Positions 7,421 through 15,145 of a DNA stretch of 40,995 nt are shown here, in pieces. The notes under the pieces are model-generated. The model was given only the letters and a program-made list of their open reading frames with translations, was not told the origin of the DNA and searched no databases. The stretch lies in IMG/VR virus record IMGVR_UViG_3300046170_000095, positions 1 to 40,995 of that record; one strand, 5' to 3'. Every line of letters starts with the position of its first letter. The first letter of the stretch is position 1. The translations under genes and the position numbers were made by a program. This DNA is from a virus.

Positions 7421-8826
7421 TATACAAAACCAAACCATTCAAGCATCAGGAAGATGCAGTCAAGCGTTTCGTAGACAAACCATACGGTGCTTTGTTCTGC
7501 GAGATGGGTACAGGTAAGACTAAGATAGTCTTGGACATTGTCCAGAATGCAGAAGACACAGTAGATGTGGTTGTCATTGCACCCAACGGACTACACCACA
7601 ACTGGGGTATCAATGAGATACCCACACACTGCGTCAAAGATGTAGATGTGTACTGTTGGCGTGGACCAATCAAGACACGTAAAGCACAGCAGGAGTTCAA
7701 TCGGTTTATGTCCAGCGACAAGGGTCGCATCCTACTCATTAACGTAGAAGCTTTGCGTACATCAGCAGGCTTTGACACAGCTGACCAATTCCTTGACTCC
7801 TGCAATCACGAAGTTCACATGATTGTTGACGAGTCAACCTGTATTAAGAACCCCAAAGCTATGCAGACCAAGCGTGTGCTTAAGCTCTCACTCAAAGCCA
7901 ACTGCAAATGGATACTCAACGGAACACCTATCACACAAAGCCCTCTAGATTTATTTTCTCAGTGCAAGTTTCTACACAGAAACGCTCTGCCTTACAATAC
8001 ATATACAGCGTTCAAGCACGCCTTCGCAGTTGAGACTACGATGACAATGGGTAGCCGTTCGTTCCGTAAGATTATCGGCTATCAGAACCTTGACACCCTG
8101 ACCAAACTACTGGAACCATTCAGCCTACGTATTGAGAAGAAGGATTGTTTGGACTTGCCAGACAAAGTCTTTACCCAACTGGCTGTAGAACTTACACCTC
8201 AACAAGCACGGCTGTACAAGAGTATGAAAGATGACTGCTTGGCTATGCTTGAGGGCGGTGAGCTGGTCACAACTACGCTGGCACTAACCCGCATAGTTAA
8301 GCTACACCAGATACTAACAGGTTTCATCAGCGACGACGACGGCACAGAACACGCCATTGATAACAACAGGATAGCTGCTCTCATGCAAATTGCAGAGACT
8401 ACCCAGCCTTTGGTTGTGTTCTGTGCTTATCGTCACAACGTAGCCAGTATCTGCGAAGCCCTGTCCAACAAGTACGGAGCAGACAAAGTCGTAGCATTCA
8501 GCGGTGACGTAAGTACACCCGCACGTAACGAGGCTGTGGCTAGGTTTCAGAACGGTGAAGCTGACTTCTTTATTGCTACCTCAGCAGCAGCCAAAGGTTT
8601 GACATTACACCGTGCATCTACAATGGTATATTATTCAAACAATTACAGCCTTGAAACTAGACTCCAGAGCCAAGACCGTATCCACCGCATCGGACAGGAC
8701 AGCAAATGTACCTACATTGACTTGGTCGTGCCTAACACAATCGACCAAGCAATCCTAGACAGACTTAAACAAAAGAAAGAACTGTCCAGTATGGTACTGG
8801 ACGACCTAATAGAAATAATAAAATGA
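7417..8826 (+). CDS. SNF2-like DEAD/DEAH-family helicase
   Basis: From the ATG at 7417 (ATGA overlap with the preceding helicase stop) the product is 469 aa. It shows the SF2/SNF2 motifs in order: Q-like K-H-Q-E-D-A-V, Walker A C-E-M-G-T-G-K-T-K, motif II V-D-E-S-T-C-I-K-N (DExx), motif III L-N-G-T-P-I-T-Q, motif V A-A-A-K-G-L-T-L-H, and motif VI Q-S-Q-D-R-I-H-R-I-G-Q. The R-x-x-R-x-G-Q ending is typical of SNF2 ATPases, which translocate on double-stranded DNA. In phages such proteins accompany replication and recombination genes. No accessory domain is visible. Compact size agrees with phage versions of the family. Confidence 0.93.
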   Translation: MIYKTKPFKHQEDAVKRFVDKPYGALFCEMGTGKTKIVLDIVQNAEDTVDVVVIAPNGLHHNWGINEIPTHCVKDVDVYCWRGPIKTRKAQQEFNRFMSSDKGRILLINVEALRTSAGFDTADQFLDSCNHEVHMIVDESTCIKNPKAMQTKRVLKLSLKANCKWILNGTPITQSPLDLFSQCKFLHRNALPYNTYTAFKHAFAVETTMTMGSRSFRKIIGYQNLDTLTKLLEPFSLRIEKKDCLDLPDKVFTQLAVELTPQQARLYKSMKDDCLAMLEGGELVTTTLALTRIVKLHQILTGFISDDDGTEHAIDNNRIAALMQIAETTQPLVVFCAYRHNVASICEALSNKYGADKVVAFSGDVSTPARNEAVARFQNGEADFFIATSAAAKGLTLHRASTMVYYSNNYSLETRLQSQDRIHRIGQDSKCTYIDLVVPNTIDQAILDRLKQKKELSSMVLDDLIEIIK

Positions 8827-9014
8827 GTATACCCGCAACCAATCGTCCCCTGTTCCATCAATCTTCTGAGCACATTCTTACCCGAGCCTTGAACTCAATG
8901 ACTCTGGCTTGTGATGCCCTAACAAAAGAGAAGTCTCAACTAAACAGTCAAGTAAAAGACCTTGAAGCAGAAGTAACCCACCTCAAAGATAAACTCATAA
9001 CAAACAGAGTATGA
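8823..9014 (+). CDS. small coiled-coil protein, 63 aa
   Basis: The C-terminal two-thirds is a clear heptad-type helix (E-K-S-Q-L-N-S-Q-V-K-D-L-E-A-E-V), so the protein probably oligomerises. No enzymatic motif is present and I cannot assign a function. It overlaps both neighbours by four bases (ATGA), so it is translated with the SNF2-like helicase and the phosphoesterase, and could be a partner of either. Confidence 0.7.
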   Translation: MSIPATNRPLFHQSSEHILTRALNSMTLACDALTKEKSQLNSQVKDLEAEVTHLKDKLITNRV

Positions 9015-9976
9015 AAAAAGTAGACGTAGTCCGACAGTATATAGAGAAGTTCCCTGAGCATGGCAACAGAACCCTAGCTCAAGTAATCCTCAAAGACAGC
9101 CCCAACCTCTACCCCACGCTAGATGCAGCACGTTCTGCTGTACGCTACGCTCGTGGCAACATGGGCAATACAGAACGTAAACGTGCAACACATCCACGCC
9201 CTAATGGTAAGGCTGGTGAGTACAAGATACCCAAGTCCCTAACCTCCAAGAGACGTATCGTTCGTATACCTGACGGCAAGACACTACTTCTATCCGATAT
9301 CCATTTACCCTATCACGATGTCGAGGCACTTGAGTGTGCCTTGGAACATGGAAGCGACGCCGATAACATCGTACTCAATGGTGATACTGTAGACTTCTAC
9401 GCCACTAGTCGCTGGGAATCAGACCCCAATAGCCGTGACCTCGCTGGAGAATTGCAAGCAAGTCGTCAGTTCCTGATGCACCTGCGTGAGCGGTTCCCCA
9501 CTGCCAACATCTTCTTTAAGGTTGGCAACCACGAGGAACGCTGGGAAAAGTTCCTATGGCGTAAAGCCCCTGAAGTCTGCGGTGTCCCTGACTTTAAACT
9601 GGAGAAGCTACTCCGCTTTGAAGACCTTGACATCCAAGAGATTGGTGGTCGTCAACTAACCAAAGCTGGTGGACTGTGGCTACTGCACGGTCACGAGTTC
9701 TTCAACACCTTTGACCCTGTCAACTTTGCTCGCACCTTGCAGGTCAAGACTGGTGTCTGCACAATCGCTGGTCACAAGCACAAGACCAGTCAACACTCAG
9801 TCAAATCTATGGACGGTGATACCATCGCCTGTTGGTCGGTCGGTTGCCTATGTGACCTTGAGCCTGACTACATGCCAGTCAACCAATGGAACTTAGGCTT
9901 TGCTGAGATTACCCACAAGGGTAAACAGTTTGAAGTTAACAACTACCGCATCATTGACGGAGTTGCTTATCGTTAA
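9011..9976 (+). CDS. calcineurin-like metallophosphoesterase
   Basis: The 321-aa protein holds the full metallophosphoesterase signature: S-D-I-H (D-x-H) near residue 96, N-G-D-T-V-D (GDxxD), G-N-H-E, then L-H-G-H-E, and finally A-G-H-K-H (GHxH). These residues bind two metal ions and cut phosphodiesters. The N-terminal 80 residues are basic and may be a helical nucleic-acid-binding part. In phages similar enzymes act as nucleases (SbcD/Mre11-like) or as nucleotide phosphodiesterases; a nuclease role is the better guess next to helicases. The stop meets the convergent virion operon tail to tail with a four-base overlap and no visible terminator between. Confidence 0.9.
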   Translation: MKKVDVVRQYIEKFPEHGNRTLAQVILKDSPNLYPTLDAARSAVRYARGNMGNTERKRATHPRPNGKAGEYKIPKSLTSKRRIVRIPDGKTLLLSDIHLPYHDVEALECALEHGSDADNIVLNGDTVDFYATSRWESDPNSRDLAGELQASRQFLMHLRERFPTANIFFKVGNHEERWEKFLWRKAPEVCGVPDFKLEKLLRFEDLDIQEIGGRQLTKAGGLWLLHGHEFFNTFDPVNFARTLQVKTGVCTIAGHKHKTSQHSVKSMDGDTIACWSVGCLCDLEPDYMPVNQWNLGFAEITHKGKQFEVNNYRIIDGVAYR

Positions 9977-10662
9977 GCTACTGTAAAATAGCCGCCAGTA
10001 TACCGAGTGTCTCCATATGTAGAATATCTGTAGAAATAAACTATAAGAGCCTTAGTACCAGACTGTGTAAAGTTAAAGCTTAACGACCGTGTTATAATAC
10101 TAGACGGAGGATTAGCAGTATTAGTGTACCTTGCCAAGTTTGGGTAGCCAGTACCTGATGTAAAATAGTCGTATTCTGCAATAACTACATCAAATCTAGT
10201 TCCCCTCCAAGTAAACCCTGTAACTGTAACCCCTTCTGGTATCTCTACTATTGCATAGGCTCTACTAAAGCCCAGATAAATACTTGCACCATAACCATTA
10301 TTCCAAGTATCCAACGTAGTCTTGTTGTTGGACATATTAGCTTGAAATAAATCATCGGTGTGGGCGAATTTAGATATTGGAACAGGTATTTTGCTAATAG
10401 CAGAACTTGTATCCACATAGTCCTTAACAGCAGCACTTGTAGGAATAGTGTCGTCGTTGTCGTTCAGGGCAATCTGGTCAGCCTCCGTTACAAGGGCTGA
10501 CCCTGCAAGGTTTGTTAAGTCAAGATTGTTAACGGCTGTATAAACACCTCCGCTAGTAACCATATTTTCGCTAATAGGTCGTGGTGAAGTATCAGCATTG
10601 TGTACCTTGCCAATGGCAGCATCAATGTCAAAACCTATGTTTGTTAAAGGGTATGTGCTCAT
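9973..10662 (-). CDS. tail fibre-like protein, shared N-terminus, copy B
   Basis: The first 84 residues of this 229-aa protein are nearly the same as those of the gene just upstream (S-P-R-P-I-S-x-N-M-V-T-S-G-G-V-Y-T-A-V), while the remaining 145 differ entirely. The S-G-G-V-Y-x-A repeat style is common in phage tail and fibre proteins. The C-terminal part is Ser, Thr, Tyr and Gly rich and predicted beta, as in receptor-binding tips. I infer that the shared part attaches to the virion or trimerises, while the variable part meets the host or a partner. It is the last gene of the virion operon. Function is inferred from layout, not from a named domain. Confidence 0.65.
   Translation of the reverse strand: MSTYPLTNIGFDIDAAIGKVHNADTSPRPISENMVTSGGVYTAVNNLDLTNLAGSALVTEADQIALNDNDDTIPTSAAVKDYVDTSSAISKIPVPISKFAHTDDLFQANMSNNKTTLDTWNNGYGASIYLGFSRAYAIVEIPEGVTVTGFTWRGTRFDVVIAEYDYFTSGTGYPNLARYTNTANPPSSIITRSLSFNFTQSGTKALIVYFYRYSTYGDTRYTGGYFTVA
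10411..10662 (-). repeat. duplicated 5' gene segment, copy B
   Basis: These 252 bases encode the shared 84-residue N-terminus and match 11010-11261 at the DNA level through long stretches, for example around the T-S-A-A-V-K-D-Y-V-D codons. The two copies lie 599 bases apart in direct orientation, so recombination between them would fuse or delete a tip domain. Confidence 0.85.
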
Positions 10663-10667
10663 AATCG

Positions 10668-11261
10668 TTAAGCTAGTTTTTTCAATCTAGCAAACTTAGT
10701 GTTGTCCATTGCATCTATTGTTATAGTATACGACTCGTTTTTAGCTATTGGAACCACCATATGCATATAGTCGCTGTAAGATGTACTAGTTTGTATGTTT
10801 GAATACTGAAAAAGTACTCCACCCACAGTAACACTTATTGACCCTACTGAATATGCAGTTCCAAAAGGTCGAAAAGAACCAGCACGACCCGATGCAATTA
10901 TAAAACCAGAGTCAGAAGCAGTGCCTGAAACTGTCTGAATACTCTCATATCGGTCTCCGTCATCTGAAAGTAAAGTAGTAAACCCTGCTTGCATAACAGA
11001 AGCATTGTCATCTACATAATCCTTAACAGCAGCACTTGTAGGAATGGTGTCGTCGTTGTCGTTCTGGGCAATCTGGTCGGACTCCGTTACAAGAGCTGAG
11101 CTTGCAATATTTGATAGGTCAAGATTGTTAACGGCTGTGTAAACACCACCGCTAGTGACCATGTTAGCGCTAATAGGTCGTGGTGAACTATCTGCATTGT
11201 GTACTTTGTTTAGTGCTGAGTCAATGTTAGCACCTACTAGTGATAGTGGATAGTCAGCCAT
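10668..11261 (-). CDS. tail fibre-like protein, shared N-terminus, copy A
   Basis: This 197-aa protein shares its N-terminal 84 residues with the following gene and has its own beta-rich C-terminus (about residues 85-197). The pair looks like duplicated fibre genes that have exchanged tips. It starts one base before the DUF6321-type gene ends. I see no enzymatic motif. The alternative is that these are two subunits of a decoration or base structure; the position at the far end of the virion operon, after the tail chaperone and lysis genes, favours late-added receptor-binding modules. Confidence 0.65.
   Translation of the reverse strand: MADYPLSLVGANIDSALNKVHNADSSPRPISANMVTSGGVYTAVNNLDLSNIASSALVTESDQIAQNDNDDTIPTSAAVKDYVDDNASVMQAGFTTLLSDDGDRYESIQTVSGTASDSGFIIASGRAGSFRPFGTAYSVGSISVTVGGVLFQYSNIQTSTSYSDYMHMVVPIAKNESYTITIDAMDNTKFARLKKLA
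11010..11261 (-). repeat. duplicated 5' gene segment, copy A
   Basis: This is the partner of 10411-10662: same reading frame, same 84-residue product, same orientation. DNA similarity ends close to the Y-V-D codons, where the two genes become unrelated, marking the module border. Confidence 0.85.
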
Positions 11262-11501
11262 TTAACATTTCCATTTACGAAGAGCCAACGCCTTGCGGGT
11301 TGGGCGTCCCTTTGAATCTTTCATTGGTCCTTTGACTCCAGACATACGAGCACAAAATGACTTACGACGACCCGCTGCTTTACTACCCTTCGGTGCTTTA
11401 CCAGTAACAGGGGGCTTTAGGTTAGCTCCCTCCTTACGTTTAAAGTACCGACGACCAGCAGCAGTCAGACCACCTGTCTTACTCTTGTGTTCCTTCCTCA
11501 T
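11262..11501 (-). CDS. basic protein of DUF6321 type
   Basis: The 79-residue, strongly basic protein contains G-L-T-A-A-G-R-R-Y, N-L-K-P-P-V-T-G, and a C-terminal block R-R-K-S-F-C-A-R-M-S-G-V-K-G-P ending R-K-A-L-A-L-R-K-W. This pattern is that of DUF6321 proteins of aquatic phages; its biochemical role is unknown. The charge suggests binding to DNA or another polyanion, perhaps as a virion-carried protein. Its ATG overlaps the stop of the preceding 34-aa gene as TAATG, so the two are coupled. Confidence 0.8.
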   Translation of the reverse strand: MRKEHKSKTGGLTAAGRRYFKRKEGANLKPPVTGKAPKGSKAAGRRKSFCARMSGVKGPMKDSKGRPTRKALALRKWKC

Positions 11502-11605
11502 TATTTACTGTATTTAATTTTCTTACCCTTCTTTTTAGCAGCAGCTTTCGCCATTGCAATTCCTTTTGGGGTGTATGAGTATTTTTTTCCGTTTACGTTA
11601 GGCAT
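11501..11605 (-). CDS. tiny basic protein, 34 aa
   Basis: A short frame starts at 11605 and stops at 11501. The product begins M-P-N-V-N-G-K-K-Y-S-Y-T and continues with an A-A-A-K-K-K-G-K-K helix. It is almost entirely Lys, Ala, Gly and Tyr. Both its start and its stop overlap neighbouring genes as TAATG, the same joint used throughout this cluster, which strongly supports that it is real despite its size. Similar very short G-K-K-Y-x-Y-T-P-K-G proteins recur in marine phages; function unknown, nucleic-acid binding likely. Confidence 0.8.
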   Translation of the reverse strand: MPNVNGKKYSYTPKGIAMAKAAAKKKGKKIKYSK

Positions 11606-11880
11606 TATTTGTTTCTCCTTATTGATTTTACACGCTTAGGTTTGCCTGCTGGCTGACCCATACGTTTCTTCTGTGAAATTCTAGAACGTTTTTGGCTTGC
11701 TGTAATCTCTCCAGCAGTAGCAGGAGTCTTTGAGCTGACACGTTTGGAGGGTCTGCAATAGGGCGTTCCTCGCTTTTCTCCCTGTTGTCGTCCGCAAGGC
11801 TTTCCCGACCGCACATCGACCCATTTCTCCTTGAACCATCTCTTGAGGGCTGCGCCCTTTGCTGTCTTCCGTACTGCCAT
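11605..11880 (-). CDS. basic protein of DUF5872 type
   Basis: The 91-aa protein carries L-K-R-W-F-K-E-K-W-V-D-V-R-S-G-K-P-C-G-R, then G-T-P-Y-C-R-P-S-K-R-V-S-S-K-T-P, which is the core of DUF5872, a short domain found in phages and large viruses. The two conserved Cys may bind metal. The C-terminus is Lys/Arg rich. Function is unknown; with its neighbours it forms a set of small basic proteins made late, which could be packaged or act on DNA. The stop overlaps the next start (TAATG). Confidence 0.8.
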   Translation of the reverse strand: MAVRKTAKGAALKRWFKEKWVDVRSGKPCGRQQGEKRGTPYCRPSKRVSSKTPATAGEITASQKRSRISQKKRMGQPAGKPKRVKSIRRNK

Positions 11881-12012
11881 TCACTTCTTAGCTTTGAGTT
11901 TTCTACGAGGACCACCTGCCTTACGGCATTTGGCAATTGCCCCACTTGCATAGGCAGATGGGAACACTTTATACTGTGCTTTCACTTTACGATAACAGGC
12001 GTCTTTAGGCAT
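11881..12012 (-). CDS. tiny basic protein, 43 aa
   Basis: The frame starts at 12012 and stops with TGA at 11881-11883, directly before the next start. It reads M-P-K-D-A-C-Y-R-K-V-K, then V-F-P-S-A-Y-A-S-G-A-I-A-K-C-R-K-A, with a basic tail. The F-P-S-A-Y-A-S-G-x-x-x-K-C-R motif recurs in small proteins of aquatic phages, and the two Cys are conserved there. Function is unknown. The start shares bases with the stop of the upstream membrane-protein gene (TAATG), which supports the call. Confidence 0.78.
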   Translation of the reverse strand: MPKDACYRKVKAQYKVFPSAYASGAIAKCRKAGGPRRKLKAKK

Positions 12013-12416
12013 TACTTAACTTGGGATGAGCCAAAGTAGAATCCTACAATGGCGAGTGCGGTTTGTCTGACTTCGGGAAGTATAACGTATCCAGTAACGG
12101 TCTCCCACTTAGCTCCTTTGATAAGACCAAAGAAGAAGCTGGTGTCCTGCTGGATAGATACTCCCAAGTCTGTGAAAGCGATGATGAATGGTGCAGCTAT
12201 TACTGCAAACATTGTACTAACGACAATAAAGCGACGGATCCAAGCACCACTCGCACCACCACGTTGAGCAGCAGCATCAGCACTTTCATCCGCTGTCTGC
12301 TGTTTCTTGATTGTTTGTTCAAAGAGTCGTGCTTGGTTTTGTGCTTGCTGTGCTAGGAACTTCATTACGAAGCCTGATACGCCACCTCCAAGCATTGCTA
12401 TAAGTTCGGGTGTCAT
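12012..12416 (-). CDS. membrane protein, possible holin or spanin partner, 134 aa
   Basis: The product has a polar, Gln/Ala-rich N-terminal helix with some hydrophobic character (residues 5-25). A clear membrane segment follows, F-I-V-V-S-T-M-F-A-V-I-A-A-P-F-I-I-A-F (about 63-81), then a second weaker hydrophobic stretch near the C-terminus (Q-T-A-L-A-I-V-G-F-Y-F-G). It follows the 53-aa holin candidate with an ATGA overlap, so a role in lysis is likely. A related possibility is that it regulates the holin. Unlike most genes here it has a GGAG eight bases before its ATG, though that lies inside the preceding gene. Confidence 0.6.
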   Translation of the reverse strand: MTPELIAMLGGGVSGFVMKFLAQQAQNQARLFEQTIKKQQTADESADAAAQRGGASGAWIRRFIVVSTMFAVIAAPFIIAFTDLGVSIQQDTSFFFGLIKGAKWETVTGYVILPEVRQTALAIVGFYFGSSQVK

Positions 12417-12574
12417 TTACGTAACTCCTTGATTACCTTGACTGCTGATGCCGTCATGTAGACAAATGTCGCTACACCTACACAGAAGCCCAATATCTCG
12501 TTGACAGGGGTGAGCCCGATGGTGGCAAAGAAACCACTAACACCCACTACGCTTCTGTATATGATGTCCTCCAT
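12413..12574 (-). CDS. small holin candidate, 53 aa
   Basis: The frame runs from ATG at 12574 to TGA at 12413-12415. The product is two hydrophobic segments joined by a short turn: V-V-G-V-S-G-F-F-A-T-I-G-L-T then I-L-G-F-C-V-G-V-A-T-F-V-Y-M-T-A, followed by a basic tail V-K-V-I-K-E-L-R-K. Two membrane helices plus a charged C-terminus in about 50 residues is the layout of class II holins, which permeabilise the inner membrane to release the endolysin. The stop overlaps the next ATG (ATGA). Confidence 0.7.
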   Translation of the reverse strand: MEDIIYRSVVGVSGFFATIGLTPVNEILGFCVGVATFVYMTASAVKVIKELRK

Positions 12575-12578
12575 TGTG

Positions 12579-12965
12579 TTATGGGGCTATGGGAAACTCT
12601 ACTTCGCCATTCTCGTCGACGTTGTCGGTGATGTCACGAAGAGCCTGACGATAAGCTGCCCAAGCTGCTCGTTTGTCTTCAGATAACGAGGAGTCGTTTA
12701 ACTGTGTCCAGTCGGAATCAGCCAACAGTTGGTCGCGCTCTGGTCGAATAGCTTCTTTAATTAATTCTGGGTCTTCAGTCCACAGCTTAGTCTTAAGTGG
12801 AACTAAGGCTCCGTCCACGAAACACAACGGCTGGCTCGAATCAAGAACTTGGTCAGCCTGTTCGTCGGTAATCTCAACGACTGACTGACCGTCCACGGCT
12901 AGTTCATACTCCGTATCCGCTGTTGCTGTGATAGTACCTCTTGGGGTAGTTGATGCATATTTCAT
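12579..12965 (-). CDS. tail fibre assembly chaperone-like protein
   Basis: The 128-aa protein has a beta-type N-terminus and a C-terminal half containing R-D-Q-L-L-A-D-S-D-W-T-Q-L, then K-R-A-A-W-A-A-Y-R-Q-A-L-R-D-I-T. This R-D-x-L-L-x-x-S-D-W-T-Q plus W-x-x-Y-R-Q-x-L-R pattern marks the phage tail assembly chaperone family. These proteins help fold or attach tail fibres and are usually coded near them. Here it lies between the sulfotransferase and the holin, and its clients may be the LRR protein or the two fibre-like proteins. Its ATG overlaps the sulfotransferase stop by four bases. Confidence 0.82.
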   Translation of the reverse strand: MKYASTTPRGTITATADTEYELAVDGQSVVEITDEQADQVLDSSQPLCFVDGALVPLKTKLWTEDPELIKEAIRPERDQLLADSDWTQLNDSSLSEDKRAAWAAYRQALRDITDNVDENGEVEFPIAP

Positions 12966-13762
12966 AGTTCGTTTATCCAGTTGAATTTTTGGTTAAGCTG
13001 TTCTGAAAGTTGGCGACCGAGTATCTCGTGCCAGTCGTTCTTTAAAGGTTTGACTTCTTTACGAATAACGTGGTCTCCGTAAGGAAAACCAATGTCGTGT
13101 TCTTTTGTGTACTGCTCTACATTGGAAGTGTTGTGGATGAAGGGTTCTTCTCCCAAGTACTCCCATACAGCGTTCATTACTTCTTGAGGATTTGATGTTA
13201 AGTCGTCAGCGTGGACGAACATAAGCTTGTCACCAAAGCGTTCCTTGGCTTCATACAATCTTTCGATTGCGATACCAATAGGGGGAGTCTGCAACCACCC
13301 ATTGACACGTTTTTCAATCGTTGTCCAGTTTGCAGGGCTCTGTTGCTCAGCAGCACTAAACACTTGAGGGTGCTGTCGACGTTTCTTCTCCATACTGGAC
13401 AAGATACCTCGGATGTCTCGAACAGGTACAAGAACCTTAGCGTCCTTCCATACCTTGTATAGTTGGTCTAGATGACCAATCCAAGAACGGCTTTTGTCGA
13501 TGACGACAGGTCTGTCTGTAAGGCTGTTGTAAGCATTATCGCATCCAGCCCTAACGAAGTCCAGATACATAGGCTCAAGGACATGCTTCATATCCACCGC
13601 CTTAGCCTCTTCGGTCTGAAAGACCTGTCGAGCAATATAACCCATTTCGTGCAAGGCACTAGTAGGCGAGGCGTGAACCCGTGGGTTCTGTGCAAGGAGG
13701 TTGCACAACAATGTTGAACAAGAGCGTGGAAGCCCAGAGACGAAGTGTAATTGTTTACTCAT
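12962..13762 (-). CDS. sulfotransferase (PAPS-dependent)
   Basis: This 266-aa protein carries the two cofactor-binding signatures of sulfotransferases. The 5'-phosphosulfate loop is S-G10-L-P-R-S-C-S-T-L-L, and the 3'-phosphate site is V-P-V-R115-D-I-R-G-I-L-S122-S. It would move a sulfate from PAPS to a hydroxyl or amine, perhaps on surface glycans or a small molecule. In a virion operon next to the tail chaperone and an LRR protein, a role in modifying a surface or virion component is tempting but unproven. Sulfotransferase genes are known from marine viruses. A host-derived auxiliary metabolic gene is the alternative. The Cys in the loop replaces the more usual Gly. Confidence 0.88.
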   Translation of the reverse strand: MSKQLHFVSGLPRSCSTLLCNLLAQNPRVHASPTSALHEMGYIARQVFQTEEAKAVDMKHVLEPMYLDFVRAGCDNAYNSLTDRPVVIDKSRSWIGHLDQLYKVWKDAKVLVPVRDIRGILSSMEKKRRQHPQVFSAAEQQSPANWTTIEKRVNGWLQTPPIGIAIERLYEAKERFGDKLMFVHADDLTSNPQEVMNAVWEYLGEEPFIHNTSNVEQYTKEHDIGFPYGDHVIRKEVKPLKNDWHEILGRQLSEQLNQKFNWINEL

Positions 13763-13810
13763 GAAGTAAGTTAAAAACTACATCTTTATTAGTGTCAACC
13801 TCTATATGTC

Positions 13811-15139
13811 TTACAAGTCAAAGACAACAGTCTTACCTTCAATACTTGCGGGGTATCCAGTAGCTCCAGTCGGAACGTGAATTTCAGTCAAGCTATTAAC
13901 TTGGAAGAAGACGTTGCTTCCAAAGGTAGGAGCTGTCGTTGCTAAGATGTTCAGCGTTGAAAGCGAAGATGCGTAGTAGAACGCATAAGAACCAATCGAG
14001 GTTACTGTTGCGGGTAATGTACACGATGTCATAGCAGTAGCATTGCTGAATGTACTAGATCCAAGTGAGGTTACACCACTATGAACGGTAATAGCTCCTG
14101 CCATAGCAGAACACCCATTAAAGCATCCTAAGGGTAGGGCGGTAACCGAGCTAGAAGCACCAAACGGATAACTGGTAAGTTGATTACAACTAGCAAATGC
14201 ACTTGCACCTACTGTTGTCACACTGTCTGGAACCGATATGGTTGAAGCTTGCATGCTTTGAAAAGCAGAAGCTCCAATCGAAGTCAGAGAACTTGGAAGC
14301 GTAATGCTTGTAATAGGTACAGAGGTCAACGCTTTATCCCCTATGGAAGTAACCCCGCTGGGGATTGAAATCGTCGTCGTCGAATCAGCCACAGTATAAA
14401 ACGTTGTTCCGTCCTTACTTAAAACCTGATTGTTTTCGGACTTAAGGTTTGGATTATCCGTCGAAACTGTCAAACTTGTTATGGTATTAGCTGTCGAAGA
14501 AAACGTAGAACCATTCACCGCAGTAAGTCCAGCCCCAATCGAAACAGATGTCATTGCGTTTTGGCTGAAGCAGTTGTCACCGATTGTTGTAACACTATCT
14601 GGGATGACGACGTTAACAAAGTTGTTGTTCCTGAACGCTGAACCACCAATGGACGTGATGTTATCTGGGATGTCGATTGAGGCAAGCTCGTTACTAGAGA
14701 AACAACTATTCGGAATGGAAGTTAAGCCTGTTCCAAGTTTAACAGTATCCAAATCACAGTTGTTGAAACAGCTATTACCGAGTGACGTGACGCTGTTTGG
14801 GATTGTGATTTCGGTCAAATTACTACAAAAGGTGAAAGCATTATCGCCTATTGAGGTTAAGTTGCTTGATAACACAGCCGTGTCCAGTAACTGACAGAAG
14901 TAAAAAGAATTAGTTCCAACCGTAGTTACACTACTACCCATGTAAACAGACTGCACACTACCATAAGCAAACCCGCTGGAGTTAGTAATGGAACTCAGAT
15001 TACGGTTTCGTTCAGTACCATTAGACAGGAAGTCTGTAGTGAAGGGGTAGTTAGTTGAACCAGCGGAGTGACCGATGTCAGCCGTGGTAGACGACTTCAT
15101 CATCGTATCAACTGCTGAAGATACTGTTATGTTTGGCAT
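13811..15139 (-). CDS. BspA-type leucine-rich repeat protein (LRR_5)
   Basis: The 442-aa protein is mostly tandem 22-23-residue repeats of the form L-T-S-I-G-x-x-A-F-x-x-C-x-x-L-x-x-I-x-I-P-x-S-V. That is the BspA / Treponema LRR_5 consensus. At least a dozen repeats are visible from residue 60 to 430, with one interruption near 230-260. The first 50 residues lack repeats and may be the virion attachment part. LRR_5 proteins bind proteins or surfaces, so this is a candidate adhesin or host-range protein. There is no signal peptide, as expected for a virion component. The start follows an AT-rich leader (TATATC before ATG) with no Shine-Dalgarno sequence. Confidence 0.88.
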   Translation of the reverse strand: MPNITVSSAVDTMMKSSTTADIGHSAGSTNYPFTTDFLSNGTERNRNLSSITNSSGFAYGSVQSVYMGSSVTTVGTNSFYFCQLLDTAVLSSNLTSIGDNAFTFCSNLTEITIPNSVTSLGNSCFNNCDLDTVKLGTGLTSIPNSCFSSNELASIDIPDNITSIGGSAFRNNNFVNVVIPDSVTTIGDNCFSQNAMTSVSIGAGLTAVNGSTFSSTANTITSLTVSTDNPNLKSENNQVLSKDGTTFYTVADSTTTISIPSGVTSIGDKALTSVPITSITLPSSLTSIGASAFQSMQASTISVPDSVTTVGASAFASCNQLTSYPFGASSSVTALPLGCFNGCSAMAGAITVHSGVTSLGSSTFSNATAMTSCTLPATVTSIGSYAFYYASSLSTLNILATTAPTFGSNVFFQVNSLTEIHVPTGATGYPASIEGKTVVFDL

Positions 15140-15145
15140 GATATA

